NCBI GenBank assembly: GCA_000231825.2
Contig: JH720313.1
Coordinates: forward strand, 340,823 to 404,822
DNA length: 64,000 bases
Source: Tetrahymena elliotti 4EA
Taxonomy: Eukaryota; Ciliophora; Oligohymenophorea; Hymenostomatida; Tetrahymenidae
Direction of reading: 5' to 3'
Below, piece by piece: positions 39,056 to 52,356 of this stretch (its first letter is position 1; the number at the start of each line of letters is the position of its first letter). The translations under genes were made by a program, and so were the position numbers. The notes beneath the pieces are model-generated. The model worked only from the letters and a program-made list of their open reading frames with translations, was not told where the DNA came from and made no database searches.

Positions 39056-40335
39056 ATGCAATTGATAAGAAATAATGATAAAATCTTCTTGTTGAAAGTT
39101 ATAATTTTAGCGCTATCCTTAGGATTTACTATTTGTATTTAAATTCAATAAGATACAATCCATGAAAAATAATTTAATTAGCTATTTTCTCATAGAAGTG
39201 CAAGACACATTTTAGGATTTGTGCAAAAAGGAGTTGTTGATTATGAAAATGTAAATGATATTGTATAAAGAACTTATTAATAAATAGATGAATAATAGCA
39301 AGAATTTGAAAATTTAATTAATTACACTAACAAAATGATTTTAAGGTTATAAAATGATCAAGAAAAATATATAACTTAGATTACATAAAAAAAATAACTA
39401 TATGAACTAGAGCTATCATAGCTGAATTAAAATTTATATTAAAATTACAAACAACCAAAAACCTATTAATAGCAATTATTATAAAACTCAACTAACAATT
39501 AAGCTTGGTTGGAGAATAAAATCAAATAAACTCTAAAAACTATTGAAGACTAATAAAAATCATATGATAAAGATATGGAATAAGTTTAAACTAGTTTTTC
39601 TTCTATTTTAGATATATTTTCTTTGATTGATGAAATAAAACACTTGCAAAAACTTAACTAAGCAAGCTTAGGATAAAAAAAATCCCTTCTCTCAAGTAAA
39701 GCGGAAGAGTTATGCAAATCTAAAATTAGTAACTCTTTGATTTTTATTAAATCAGATCTTAATGTTTTGCTCAGTTAAAATTTTGAAGATAGTAAAACTA
39801 TTGAAAAAGTTAGAAGTAATTTGAGCTCCTTGATAGAAGAAATTATTAATAAAAGAGATTCCTCCCAAAGATCTTATGATTAAACCTTAGCAGAATTAAA
39901 TAAAGAGTTAAAATACCTTTATGAAAAATAAAAAGAGAATAATTCAATTATAAAGAAAGCAAACATTATTTTAAACAGTTTGGAAAGTAAATTATAAAAT
40001 TTATTCTAAATATTTTTGATAATCAATAAGACTTTACTAATTTTATTTAAGTTAATATACATTTTTTTATAATGATAGAACAAACCAGTAAGATAGAATA
40101 ACAAATTGAATAGGCAGAGAAATTTCTTTTAGATGCAGAAAATTAAATAGCATAAAAAAATCTTCAAACAGCTAATTTAATTTAAATGCATCAAAATAAA
40201 ATAAAAGAAATACAAATAGATTAAGAAAAAATTAAAAACATAGAAATAGCTCTCTATGATAAAGCCTTCAGTACTTTCCTTGTAAAAAAACTATAGAACT
40301 AAAATTTCAAAATACTTGAAGATAATATTTGGTGA
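39056..40335 (+). CDS. Signal-anchored coiled-coil protein
   Basis: Exons 39056-39986 and 40079-40335, phase 1, 395 aa. The N-terminus (FLLKVIILALSLGFTICIQ) is a signal peptide or anchor preceded by basic residues, so the protein probably enters the secretory pathway or is membrane-tethered. Almost everything after residue 40 is predicted by eye as long coiled coil rich in Gln, Lys, Glu and Leu, in both exons (KIEQQIEQAEKFLLDAEN). No enzyme motif is seen. Such proteins in ciliates can be secretory-granule matrix components, but calcium-binding acidic runs typical of those are not evident. Confidence 0.82.
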
Positions 40336-41044
40336 GTAGAAATATTGAATGAGTTAAAAAAGAAAAAAAAAGTAAACCAACAAAAAACCAATCAATCTAC
40401 CAAAAAAATAAACTTTAATTTGAAAATTTTTTAAATAGTAGTAAGCAAAAAGATTTGATTTTTTACCTTAAAATTAAATATATTTTATTATTTATTTATT
40501 TAAATTTTAATTAAATTATTTATTTCAATTAAAATAAAAAAAACTCTTAAGATAAATTAATAATGTACATAATTATTTATATTTTTATATGAAAAATGCG
40601 TTGAATTATATTTTGATTCCACCATTCAAAATCAAAATGTTATTTTACTTTAGATTTATATAAATTAATTTGTTATTTATCTGTTAATAATGTTCTTTTT
40701 GTGGTTGAATAGAATATTGGTTTTAAATAGTTAGATAAATAGTAATTACTATTTATTTAATTCATTTGTTGGAAGAAAGAATTATTATTTGAATAATTAA
40801 CACCAAAAGTAAGTCTATTGTTAGATTATGGAAATGATAAAATTAATGTAAATATTTACAAAAGAATAATTTGGAAACGATTAGGTTTTAAGAATAATTT
40901 ATTAAGTGGTCTATAATGTAAGATAAATTTTAGGATAATATTTATTACTTGTAAATCTAAGTTGTGATTATAATCAGATCTTACTTAATTAATACTCTTT
41001 GTTTTATATTTGATTTTTTTAAGAATACAATTTATTAATTTATC
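40336..41044. other. Intergenic spacer
   Basis: 700 bases of AT-rich DNA between two plus-strand genes. Nothing is recognised. Confidence 0.5.
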
Positions 41045-42739
41045 ATGATTATTAGAGGTGTTAAAAAAGAAGATTGTATTGTGCGAGGAGATTAGAAGTC
41101 TCCTAAGTAGTGTAGAGTACAAGCAAGAAGTTTGATAGAATTAAAAAAACATTTAAAGGATATAAACTACTAAGATTAGCAGTAGGCCGAGCAAATACAA
41201 AACAATCAATAAATACAAGTTCCAGATATAAAAAAAATAACAAGATAATTCTCAAATTCATTTTTTAATTCTAAAAATCGAAATTTTAGTAATTCTCGTT
41301 TAAAAACAGAGGATGCAAGGCAATCGTTTCATAATAATATGTCTTAATAAAATATTCAAAATAATAAATTTGTTCCATTTATGCATGAGCGCGATCAGCT
41401 TGGTAGATTGATAACTGTAATTTTTCAACATTTTAAGCATTCATTTAAAATTAGATTTTTTTCTGATTTAAGCTAGTTTTACTATATTTTTATTTAACTC
41501 TTGTTCTATTTTAACATTAAGGATAACTAAGATTAAGATGATGATTTAAGTGTTTTTACTTACCGCCCTAATACTTATAGAAAGCATGCTAAATCAACAG
41601 ATGCTTTGAGAATTAAAAATTTACCAAGTAAAAATGGTGTGCCAAACAATGGCTTAAATAAAAATGCTTTGGTTTAAATTAAATAAAATAGATTATTTTA
41701 AGATTAAAATGTTGGAGACTACTTAATAAAAAATAAGATTGAAGAAATGATATAAAATCACTAATTAGAAAATAAGATATTGCTTGGTGTTAACAGGTAA
41801 AATAACTATGAGGTTTAATAGTAAGATAATCATAATGATATTTAAATGGTCAGCTATAGATTAAATATTAAGCATTAAGAAGATTTACAAAAGAAATAAT
41901 TAATTGCAAATAGTCTAACTTATGCTAGAGGATTCTATAAAAGAGCATAAGCAGATGAATAGTACAGAAGAGTAAAAACTCATCACTCCACTCACAGGAT
42001 ATAAACTATGAATACAGAGGAAGATAATCCTTAAGAAAACTAAGAAAAAAATGATTTTACAAAAAATTAAAAAAATAAAAATTACTTCTTAAATTTAAGA
42101 CTTTAAACAGGTGCAAATATCAAAGATCAGTTACAGATTTTTAAGAAAAGAAGTAAATAAATACTAAATAATCCAGTTCCTCCCCTTGGATTTTATGATG
42201 CTCCTAATTCACAAGAAAATTGCATCCTTAAAAAGCATCCTAAAGTTATTTTTAATAAACAAGAAAGATTTGCAAAAGTAAAAACAGAAGAAAGTGATAT
42301 GCTTTATAATAAATTAAAATTATCTCCTCAAAGACAGTCTTCAGCTCTAAAAACTTTATAAGGAGAAAATATAAAGCAAAATAATAATACAAGTACTTCT
42401 CCTAAAAAGTAATAGTAGGAAGAAAATGCTCATCAAAAACTTAAAACTGTTCCTGATACATCTGTTGCAAAAATTGATTAGATAAACCCAAAAATATTTG
42501 AGTAAATAAGAGAACAAGAAGAAAGAAGGTTCAGAATTGAAAAAAATATAGATCAAATTGCTCTTGACTTTAACAGTGAGAAGGCATCAACTATTTTCAC
42601 TCAAAATTTCCTCTAAACTAAGTAAAAAATGAGAAGAATAAAAAATAACCTAAGTAACATGGAATTCGATACACTATAATTCTTTGATAAGCTAATATTA
42701 GAACAATAAAAAAAAGCTTTAGATGATGGCTTATCCTGA
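41045..42739 (+). CDS. Unrecognised basic protein, 529 aa
   Basis: Exons 41045-41416 and 41522-42739, both phase 0, TGA stop. The chain is basic and Asn/Gln/Lys-rich with a folded-looking middle (SYRLNIKHQEDLQKKQLIAN, then YARGFYKRAQADEQYRRVK). Near residue 370 there is a Pro-Gly motif (NPVPPLGFYDAP) followed by KHPKVIFNKQERF, faintly like the sperm-tail PG-rich repeats of axonemal proteins. The C-terminus is helical. The donor at 41417 (ACT/GTAATT) was preferred to the earlier GTAGAT because only it keeps frame. Confidence 0.8.
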
Positions 42740-43683
42740 ATTTTAAAAAATCTTCATTCAGAAGATTTACTAACAACAAATTATTAATAATTGTTAAACA
42801 ATTAAAAGATTAACTTACTTATTTATTATAAAAAAATACTCTCCCTAAGTTTCTAAAATTATTTTTTTAACAACATCAAATAGTTTTTCAATCCAAACTT
42901 AACAATAATAAACTATTTTAAGATCAAAATGTAAAAAAATGTAATAAGATTTTTTAAAATAAAATTACATGATACTATTAATGCTAGTGGAAATTAAAAA
43001 AAATGGTTGCTTGGAAACTTCAAGTTTTAAAAATTTTTACTAAGAAGAGCTTTTAGAAGGACTCAAATTAACAAAATCTAGAAAAATATGATAAATAAGG
43101 ATTTATTCTTTGATTTATTTATTCTATTTCCTTGAATGGTACAGAAAATTTTTATTTATTTTGTAATATCTTTTTAGAAATTCTTATTCAAAAATACTTT
43201 TTTTTTCAATTTTTTAAGTAAATTTTAATACATTATTAATTAAAATCTTTAAAAATTTGAAAATTAAAAAGGTTAAAGATTTGAATTTTGTAAAGATAGT
43301 TTTTAGTAAATCTTGGAGATAGTTTATTTATTTATTAATCTGCATAATTAGTGGATAAAATTTATATATTCTATTATGTATTTTAATAATTTAACAAAAT
43401 TAATATTTATAAAATAAACTTTTTTTTGTTGAAGAAATATCTCACCTTTTAAATTTAAAATAAACTATAACATGAATTTAAATAAGTAAAATTGCTATTT
43501 GATTAAACATAGAAAATAGCTATTTACTAATTAAATAAGACTTATATTATATCAGATTTTTGATTAATTTAAAGGGTAGTTATTAGCTTATAAATCTATC
43601 ACTGAATCAATTTGATAAAATAGTATTTGCTTTTTTTAATTAGAGCAAAATTTTAATTTTAAGCATATTATAACAAAAAATTT
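42740..43683. other. Intergenic spacer
   Basis: 0.9 kb of AT-rich DNA between two plus-strand genes. Nothing is recognised. Confidence 0.5.
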
Positions 43684-45792
43684 ATGAGACCATCATCTGC
43701 ACATGGTAGAGGACTTAAGGTTAGACCAGCGACTTAAGAAAACTTTTATAATAATGGTAAAACAAGGCTTTAAAAGGCAAATAATAACCCTGTTTTAGTA
43801 GGAAAAGCAATATTATCAGATGAATAAATAGAATAATAAATATTTAGTTGCAGATAAAATGATATTGAATTATTGAAAGCATAAATGAATCTAAAACTAG
43901 ACGTTAATTAAAAGAAGACAGAGGAAACAAAAAAGATAATAATAAATGGATATGAGGAGTAATGTAAGCTGATAAATGAAATGAATGAGAAAAAAATGGA
44001 TACATTAAAGTAGGAGCATGAAAAATTTGTAGAAAAATTGTTTTAAAAATAGAAATAAGAAATAAAAGATGTTGAATCAAGTTACGAAAACAAAGTTAAA
44101 TAGCTTAAATAATAGATAGATGAGTTATAAAAAGAAATAATTAGAAAATAGGAAGAAATGGGTGTTTAGTTTGAGAAAGAAAAAGACAGACTTGAATCAA
44201 AGTATTAAAAAAAGCTTGAAGAAAGTAAAGAAAAGTAAAAAAATAAATTTAAGTAAAAAATAGACAGAATGAAATAAGAATGGGTAGAAGAATAAGAGGA
44301 AGATAGATCTAAAGTAAAGAAAGAGTGTGAAAAATAAGTTTAAAATGAGTTAAATGAAATGAAATAGTAAATACATGAAATTAGAGAATAAATTAATGAA
44401 TCTGAATAATAATTATAATAAAGAGACATGTAGATTGCAAAACTGAATGAGTAAATTAAAGAAATTTTGGAAAAGAATGAATAGTTGCAAAAAAAAATTG
44501 TCATTTTAGATTAAGGTAAAAAAAAAATGTAAGCTTAAAATATTGGATAAGAAAATTCAGACATTAGTAGAACTTTGCATAATTAAAAAAACAAAAAGAA
44601 ATGTAGAAAGATTGCTGAGCAAGATGAAAATAGTGATTCTTCTGATAATGAAACTTAAAATAATAATTAAATGACAAATGAATGTAATAAAAAGGAACAG
44701 TAGGATGATGATTTAGCTCAAATAAAGTAAATTTAATAGGATGTGTCTATTCCTTACAGCATTGAGGTTTAGTAGAGTAATAGAAAAAGTGGTGACAATT
44801 CTGATGATAATGAAAATGAGGAATAAGAAGTAATGGATTTGTAGTAGTTATAAAGTGATATAAAATAATCTATTAGATATTAAATTAATCTTTTAAATAG
44901 TAAATCTTAATAAGATTCAAACTAATTCACCCTAAGTAATTAATAAGATATTTTTGATATTTCTGAAGATAATTCATCAGTAAATACGCTTGATAATATT
45001 AGCTTAAAAGTTGCTAAAAACGAATCAATTAAAATTAAATCATAAGACCTTTTTTTAAATAAAGGAAATAATCATATGTTAAATATTGATAACAAAATTA
45101 GCAACTAATTGTAAGATATTTCACTAAATGACTCCTAAGATGTAGTGATAGATACTTAAACTGAAGAAAATACATATTAGACATAAACAGTTTATCAAAA
45201 ACATGACAAGAGTATCAACACAAGCTTTGATTTGACAAAAGAATTAAGTGAGAAAGAAATCTAGATTAAGAAAATGAAGGAAAAAATTGATGAATAAAAT
45301 GGTATGATTGAGAATCAAATAAAATCGTTAGAGAATGCAAAAAAAGATTTGTAAGTTAAATTTAACTAAGAAATTTAAGGATTCATGGATAAAGTAATTG
45401 AGAATAAATAAAAATAAAGTAACATAATTAAAAATTATTAATTTGAAGTATAAAATCTGACAAGTAAAATTTAGAGCATTACTGATATCATAAACGAAGC
45501 AGATAACCTTCCAAATATTAAGCAAAACTAAGAAATTCTCCTCCTTAAAAAGTAAAATCAAGAGACTGTTCAAAAAAATTAATAAAAATAAGGAGAACAA
45601 ACAAATAAAATTGTTGATAATAAGCCTGACTAGAAAAAAAGTGAAATTAAATCACCACAATTTGTCATCCATTAGAAATAAAATACTTAATCTCAAAAAG
45701 CTTAGATAATTGTGAGAAACGGTGTTAAATTGATAAATAATATTGAATAAAAGTAAATACAATAAGCTAATACCAAATAAAACAAAATATGA
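43684..45792 (+). CDS. Long coiled-coil protein, 702 aa
   Basis: Single-exon frame, ATG to TGA. After a basic 35-residue head (MRPSSAHGRGLKVRP) the protein is nearly continuous coiled coil from about 50 to 320, with heptads full of Gln, Glu and Lys. An acidic Ser/Asp/Asn-rich linker (about 330-530) and a second coiled coil (about 540-660) follow. Gln is very frequent and written with both TAA and TAG. The family is unknown; the length and double coiled coil suggest a structural role in cytoskeleton or cortex. The frame would have more than 100 stops in the standard code. Confidence 0.88.
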
Positions 45793-47344
45793 TGATGAAT
45801 TATAAGCTAAAATGCAATTATTTAAATTTGTCTCATGTCTATTTAATATGTAATTAAGCACTTCGAATTCTGGTTGGTAGCTTAATTAATTTGGATTATA
45901 ATTTAAAAAGAGAAAATAAAATCAAAAAATGTTTCTATATTATGTAATATTTAAATTAACCATTTGGGTTTCTTCTCTTTTTACAGATAATTATGTTTAA
46001 TATATCTGGAGAAAAAACACTTTTATTTTCTCCTTCTCACTTGCTCAGTTTAAATTTTCCTAATTTAAATAAAAACACCTTTTTAAATAATATTTAAATT
46101 GCTTGCTTAAAATTGCTCAAGTTACAATTTCTAGTTAAGCTTTTTAAAATTTCTCAATATTTTAAACTTTGTTGGAAAAGATATCAAACTATTATATATT
46201 AAAACAATAAGATGAATAGGTCGGGTCGGTAGCTTACATTTTATTGAATACATTAATTTATTTATATAATTTTTGTAATTATTTGTAAAAACTCATTATA
46301 TTAGTATTTGTCTCAATAATTAAGTTTATAAATTAATTTTCATGCACTTTATTTGAAAATTCTTTGCAATATTATCGTTAATTTTAATATAATATCTCCT
46401 AATCTAATTTAGGGAGCAAGTGTAGATATTTTTTCTATTTTTATTATATTAATTTTTAGAGCTGAGATTAGACTTAAATACTTCTAATTATATTCAATTT
46501 AAACAAGATTTTTTCCAGATAGTTTTAAGTTTTTAAAGAGAGAATTCTTCCTCATTTTGGATGTACTAAGGGTAATTTCAAATAAAATAATTATTTTCTC
46601 ATTTTATCTATTCTTTTTCGAGGAGGTAAATTTTGATTGACAAGATAATGAATGGATTTCGATTGAAAAAAAGATTACTTCTAATATATTTTTAAAAAGG
46701 ATTTTTGCAACCAAAATAGCTTTAAATTTACTTTTAATTTTATGTCTCAGACACTTTTTGTATTTTCTTTTAACCTTTCTTAAAAATATATTCATACTTT
46801 AAATGATAAAATTTTTTTTGATATATCAAAATTAAATCTAATTTAGATGAATGAAATACCATAAAAACTTTTGTCATAGGTCCTATATTTTTTGTTTGTA
46901 TTTCCTAATAAAAGCTAAAAGGCTTCCTATACTTTTAAGACAATAATTCCTATTTTGTATTATCTATGTATAGTAATCTCCTTATTAGAAAAAAAAAAGA
47001 AGCGAGCTCATAGGCAACAAAGAATAGCTATTAGTGAGTGCGAAATAGGAATTATGTAAAAAAGATTTAAGAATTAGTAAAAAAATACAGTGTTCTGTTG
47101 AGAGATTTGAAGTCTTACTACTGTCTTTTAATAAGTTTATTAAGCAATTGAATTAAGAATAATTAAAAAATCAAAGAAATTAAGTAAAAAAGAGTCTAAA
47201 TAATAAGTAAAAAGCTATCTGTGAAAAGAAGGTGGATAGGCTCTAAAATAACTACATCAAAATCTATTTTAGAATAAAAACAAATAAATTATCCAGAAGA
47301 CTTTTCTAAAATATAATAGATATTATAGAAAAAATAGTTTGTTA
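45793..47344. other. Intergenic spacer with a weak minus-strand ORF and a less AT-rich leader
   Basis: A minus-strand frame at 46340-46795 is open for 151 codons (starts MNIFLRKVKRKYKKC) but its composition, rich in Ile, Leu, Lys and Phe, is close to spacer, so it is not called a gene. 46990-47344 is less AT-rich and probably 5' leader, or an unrecognised first exon, of the CCCH gene that follows. Confidence 0.4.
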
Positions 47345-50300
47345 ATGAATATGTAGATGAGTTTTAACTAATAATTCGCTTAAAGCTAAAATCCTCTTTA
47401 GTATTAACACATGTTAAGTGGTTCCACTTATTCCAATACCAAAAGCATAAATATGATGAATGCCAAGAATCAAAGCGATTTCAGGAATTCTTTTTTTTCT
47501 ACCAATGCTGATGGAATGAATTCCTCATAAAACCCCCAATAATTTTTCTAACCATAATTTAGCAATATCGAATTCAGTGGTTCTCCTCCCTCTAGTTATT
47601 AATAGTAGTAATCATAGTAATCGTAGTAGAATATAGATAAATCATATATAGAACACTTAGATTTATCAAATTTCAAAATTGAGAAATGCAAAATAACTGA
47701 AAATCACAACATTTACGTAATATATTTTATCTTTGATTTTGTTTTTCAAACAGCAGAGTTAGTATAAGATTAATTTAACATATTTATTTTATTATTTGGT
47801 TTTTAAATTGCGATAAACAAGTAAGTCTAAAGTGAAGGCTAATATTTTTAAATATTTAATTGATTTCAAATAATTAGTATGCTCACTCACATTATAAAAG
47901 AAATGACTTCCTAAAATATGTAATTTGAGAAAGATTATAAAATATTATTTCTAAGCTCTAAACAGTGCATAAAAGTCTTTCTAATAAAAATTTCTAATCA
48001 AAATTGAGAATCAGTATTTATTTTTAATGTAGAAAAGCTAATTAATATCTAAGTAAATTTAATATTAGTATTCAAAAATCAAATAGGCACATTTATTAAT
48101 TTGCTTGCTATGCAGTGTTTAGAGTTAATAACAAAATGTATTTTCACATTAAAATAAGAAAATAAACAAATTATCAAAAAGTTAAATTGAGCTAAAAAAA
48201 TCTGAAAAATTACTTTATTAATTAAATAATCAGCAAGTTTTTTTTAATGAGTGCATCATTTATTTTTTGATAAAAGCCAATTTTATCTCCAATTAATCTT
48301 AAAAAGCTAGCTACTCAATTAAAACTATCATCAAATAATACATTAATTTTTAATATAATTTTTAATCTTTTTCAGCAATTATTTAAATTTTTACAACTTA
48401 CTTGAAAATCCAAAAATAAATAATTATTAAATTTATATTTCTAATTTGAATTAATTCCTAATTAATTTTTGTTAATTTATTTTAGAGATGCCCTTATTAC
48501 CACAATAATAATGATAGAAGAAGAATTTGCTAAGTTTCAAGCGAATAATGCGATTAGGGAGAAAGATGTACTATAAAAGAACAGTGTCCAAAAGCACATA
48601 GCCCTGCTGAGGTTCATTATTCAAAAGATCAATACAAAAAGAAATTTTGCAAGCATATTAAAAATTTAAATAATTGTGAATATGGAAGTTATTGCTCCTA
48701 TGCTCATAGCGAATAAGATATTTTAATTGATTTGATTCATTTATTAGAAAAAGATGATGATTTTTATATGTTCCATTATAAAACTGTAATGTGTCCCTTT
48801 ATTGATTGCTCTTAACGTGATAGGTGTGAATATTATCATAATACATAAGATTTTAGAAGGAGACCAGATCAGTACTCTTATGAGCCTGAGACATGCTAAA
48901 AGTGGCCTTCAAAAGACACAATTAAGCAATATAATTAAGGGTGCCCTGAAGGGTATAATTGCAATAAATGTCACGGCTGGAAAGAACTAGATTACCACCC
49001 AAAAGTTTACAAAACAAAAAGTTGCAAAGAATGCAAAAAGCAATTGCACTGCCCCAATTACCATCACCTCAATGAAAAAAGGTAAAATTAATATTAATAG
49101 AAAATAATTTAAAATAAATACAAATAAAATGAGAATTATTAATTTCGAGATTAATTTAGAAATAATATATCAACAATACACTTTTTAATCGAGTTGAAGT
49201 GAATTAAATCTAAAAGAAAATTTAAAATAATCACTCATTCTTTCTTGAGTGAACTTTTGAATGTAACCCAATAAAAATAAGTGGTATTATGGAGTGTAAT
49301 TAGATCTTAGTCTAAAATAATATAAATTGATCTTATGAATTAAAATTAAGAGATATCAATAAAAGAAAATATTAAGTATTGATCAATTGATCTCTCAATA
49401 TTTCAGTCTAGTTAAATTTTAATTTATCTTCTTAAAATAAATTCCTTTTAATTACCACTAAAATTTTTTGGAAATTTTAACCTTTTGAAGAAAAATTAGA
49501 TTTCAAAAATAAAAAATTTAATCACAATTTACCTTTTGGCTTTTTACCCAATCAAAAAATTTTTGAATTAGGTTGATTTAATTACCACTGCAATAAAAAC
49601 AAAAATCTTCATAATATCTAATAAAAATGTTTTTATTCTTTTCTCATTAATTTATTTTTTTAAAATGAAGATCCGTTCCTGATACCGTTTTGTAGAAAAC
49701 ATTTAGATTAGTGCCAAAGAATCCATTTTTCTTATAAATGAAAAGATAAATATCTAGTTTAAATAACAGCATGAGTAACAATGAAAACAGCAGCTTTGCA
49801 ACAAATAGTTCAAGAAATAATAATACAAGTTCTTTCATAAATAGCTAAATGTCACTTAATCCTCCTTCTATGTATTCAAATAAAATATTAAGTTAATCTA
49901 ATTTTTCTTAATAAGATATGTATATGCTTAATTAAAGCTCTTTTGCATATTAAAACTCAATGATCAACAATAATAGCAATAGCAACAACAACAACAATAA
50001 TAGTATTAGCAATAATAACGGAATTAATTCTTCAATACAATTGAATTTAAATGATCACAGAAATAACTTACAATAAAATATGGGATCAATCAATTTTTAA
50101 ATATTTAATGATTAAAGCTAAAATCGTTCAAATTTCTAATTAAATCCTCAATAAATGACTTCCTCAGATTATTTGTCACATTCTTAAATTTGTCAATTTA
50201 AGTAGCCATTTTAAGTATTTAACCCCTAAGATTCTTACTCAGAAAGTTAAGTTTTGAATAGCTTTGAATAATAGAATAATAGATTCAATGAATCAAATAA

Positions 50301-50933
50301 CCTTTAAATTATAAAAGAGAGTCCCCATACTTCAAATGTCTCCTCTAGCATCCCTTAAAATAGTAATAACTGGGTCAGTAACAATCAAAATTGCGAAAGT
50401 GATGATGAAAGAAGCAGTCCAAGTAAAAATTAAATAAAAAAAAATAAAATGATATACTTTTTCACTAAATAAGTAAAAAAATGAATAAAAGTAAATAAAA
50501 ATATTATGAATTAAATAGGTATTAAAAATAGAAAGAGAAGTAATAGTGAGGGAGAAATGATGGAATAATTGTAAAACATGTACCTCTCATCTAACTAATA
50601 ATATTATTCACACTCTTAAAATGATTTAAATGGCTCAGATAAATCTAATAAGCACAGCAAAGCTTCAACTTAATCTCCAATAAAGAAAACAAATAAAAAG
50701 CCACTGTAAAAATCAAAACAATATGTTCCTAAAGAATATCAAGAATCTAATTCTTATAATTCAAAAAACTAACATAGTGATGAAAGCAATTAAAATTAAT
50801 TGAAAGCTAGCAATTTCAATTTATTTGATTAATCAAACATAAGTAAATAAAATTTATACTCTCATTTAATCCTTTAAACTTTTTATTTTTTAAATCAATA
50901 GACAAGCATATTGAAGATATGCTCAATGAATGA
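47345..50933 (+). CDS. Unkempt-like multi-CCCH zinc finger RNA-binding protein
   Basis: Exons 47345-47716, 48486-49081, 49671-50422, 50519-50842 and 50902-50933; phases (0, 2, 1, 1) all agree, 691 aa. Residues about 125-325 carry at least four CCCH fingers: CDQGERCTIKEQCPKAH, CKHIKNLNNCEYGSYCSYAH, CPFIDCSQRDRCEYYH (followed by FRRRPDQYSY), CPEGYNCNKCH, and CKECKKQLHCPNYH. The RRRPDQYxYxPETC spacer and KTKSC entry resemble Unkempt and plant RR-TZF proteins, which bind mRNA and repress translation or promote decay. The flanks are Asn/Gln/Ser-rich, like prion-like domains of RNP-granule proteins. Two introns are unusually long (769 and 589 bases). The first ATG is uncertain: an in-frame TGA lies at 47222, but an upstream exon is possible. 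Confidence 0.85.
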
Positions 50934-52356
50934 TCAAATATAAAAAGAGAAATAACAAAAACAACAACAACAACAAAAAATTTACTCTATCAAAAATATT
51001 TTTAAAAATTCATAAATTCTAATTAATCTTTTAAGTAACAAATAAACAAATAATATCTTTTATACGAAATTACAAATCTATCTCATTTCTAATATTTCCA
51101 AATAATTCTGTAATAAATAAATACTTGTCTAAAGATATCTTTATCAAGCTATAGCAATTAAGACTTAACTGAAAATATATTCCTACTACTCTTCACTTGA
51201 TTTATGAATGAAAAACTTGAATAGTTTACTTGATAGTCTGAATTATTCATTCATTATTAGTTCCTTTAATTTCTCAAATAAATAAATATTAAAAAAAATA
51301 ATTAAAGTCAAAAAATTCTTCAAAAGTTTTATTTTATCAAAATATATATAAAGTAACAAATTTCATTATCTTTAAATTTTTCACCATGTCTTTCCTTTTT
51401 TATTTTTTGTCTTTTAAGATTTTTAAAATTTGAAATTAATTACATTTTAAACAACTAAATGCATCATTATTTATTTTATAAAGTTATTTACTTGTCAAGA
51501 AAAAAATTATTTATAAAATAAGTACATGAATTTAAATAGAAGGATATATGATATCTATTATTTTAAAGATATTAATCTCAATCATTTTAAAAAAATAATG
51601 TCAAGAAAAATAGAGAAAGTAAAGATATTAATTTATTAATTACTTTAGTCTACAACATAAAATATATTTAAGATCTAAAATAAATTTGAGGTAATTTAAG
51701 AATTACTCTCATCTAAAATTTAAATGCTATCTCAATTCAATTGAAATAGAAATATGTATGGATTCTAAATAGGTTTTGAATAAAAATAAAAAAGTTATTT
51801 CAAAATGCCATGCTAGTAAATAATTTTTATCAACCTTTAAAGTATATAATTAAAGAATTACCAAATATGAAAATAAATTAAAAGCATTTTTAAAAATCTT
51901 AACTTAAAATATTGTTAAAATAAAAAATGTAAATAAAAATATAATTTAATTAGCATAAAATGAAATAATAAGTATGAAAGTGTAGACATATTTTAAAATA
52001 AGTTTAATTAAAAACAACACAATAATTCCCTAATAAAAAAAAAATCAATATCATTTTAAATTTCTTTTTAATATTTATATCAATTTTTTATTAAAATTTA
52101 TGGATTATATCTTCTTATTTTTTATTGTTCAGAAATAAAAACGAGTAGAATTTTTTTTTATAATGATTTAAAATAATAATGGTAATATTCATCAGAAATG
52201 CATTTTATGTTATGAGATTTGGTAATTAGGTATCTCTCTAATCTTTTTAAATACTATGATGATGATTGAATTGGCTATTTAATTTATAATAATTAAAAAA
52301 GATTTATTAAAAAAAAATAATTAAAAATTTAGGAAAGTAAATTCAGTAAAAAAAAA
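50934..52356. other. Intergenic spacer
   Basis: 1.4 kb of AT-rich DNA between two plus-strand genes. Nothing is recognised. Confidence 0.5.
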
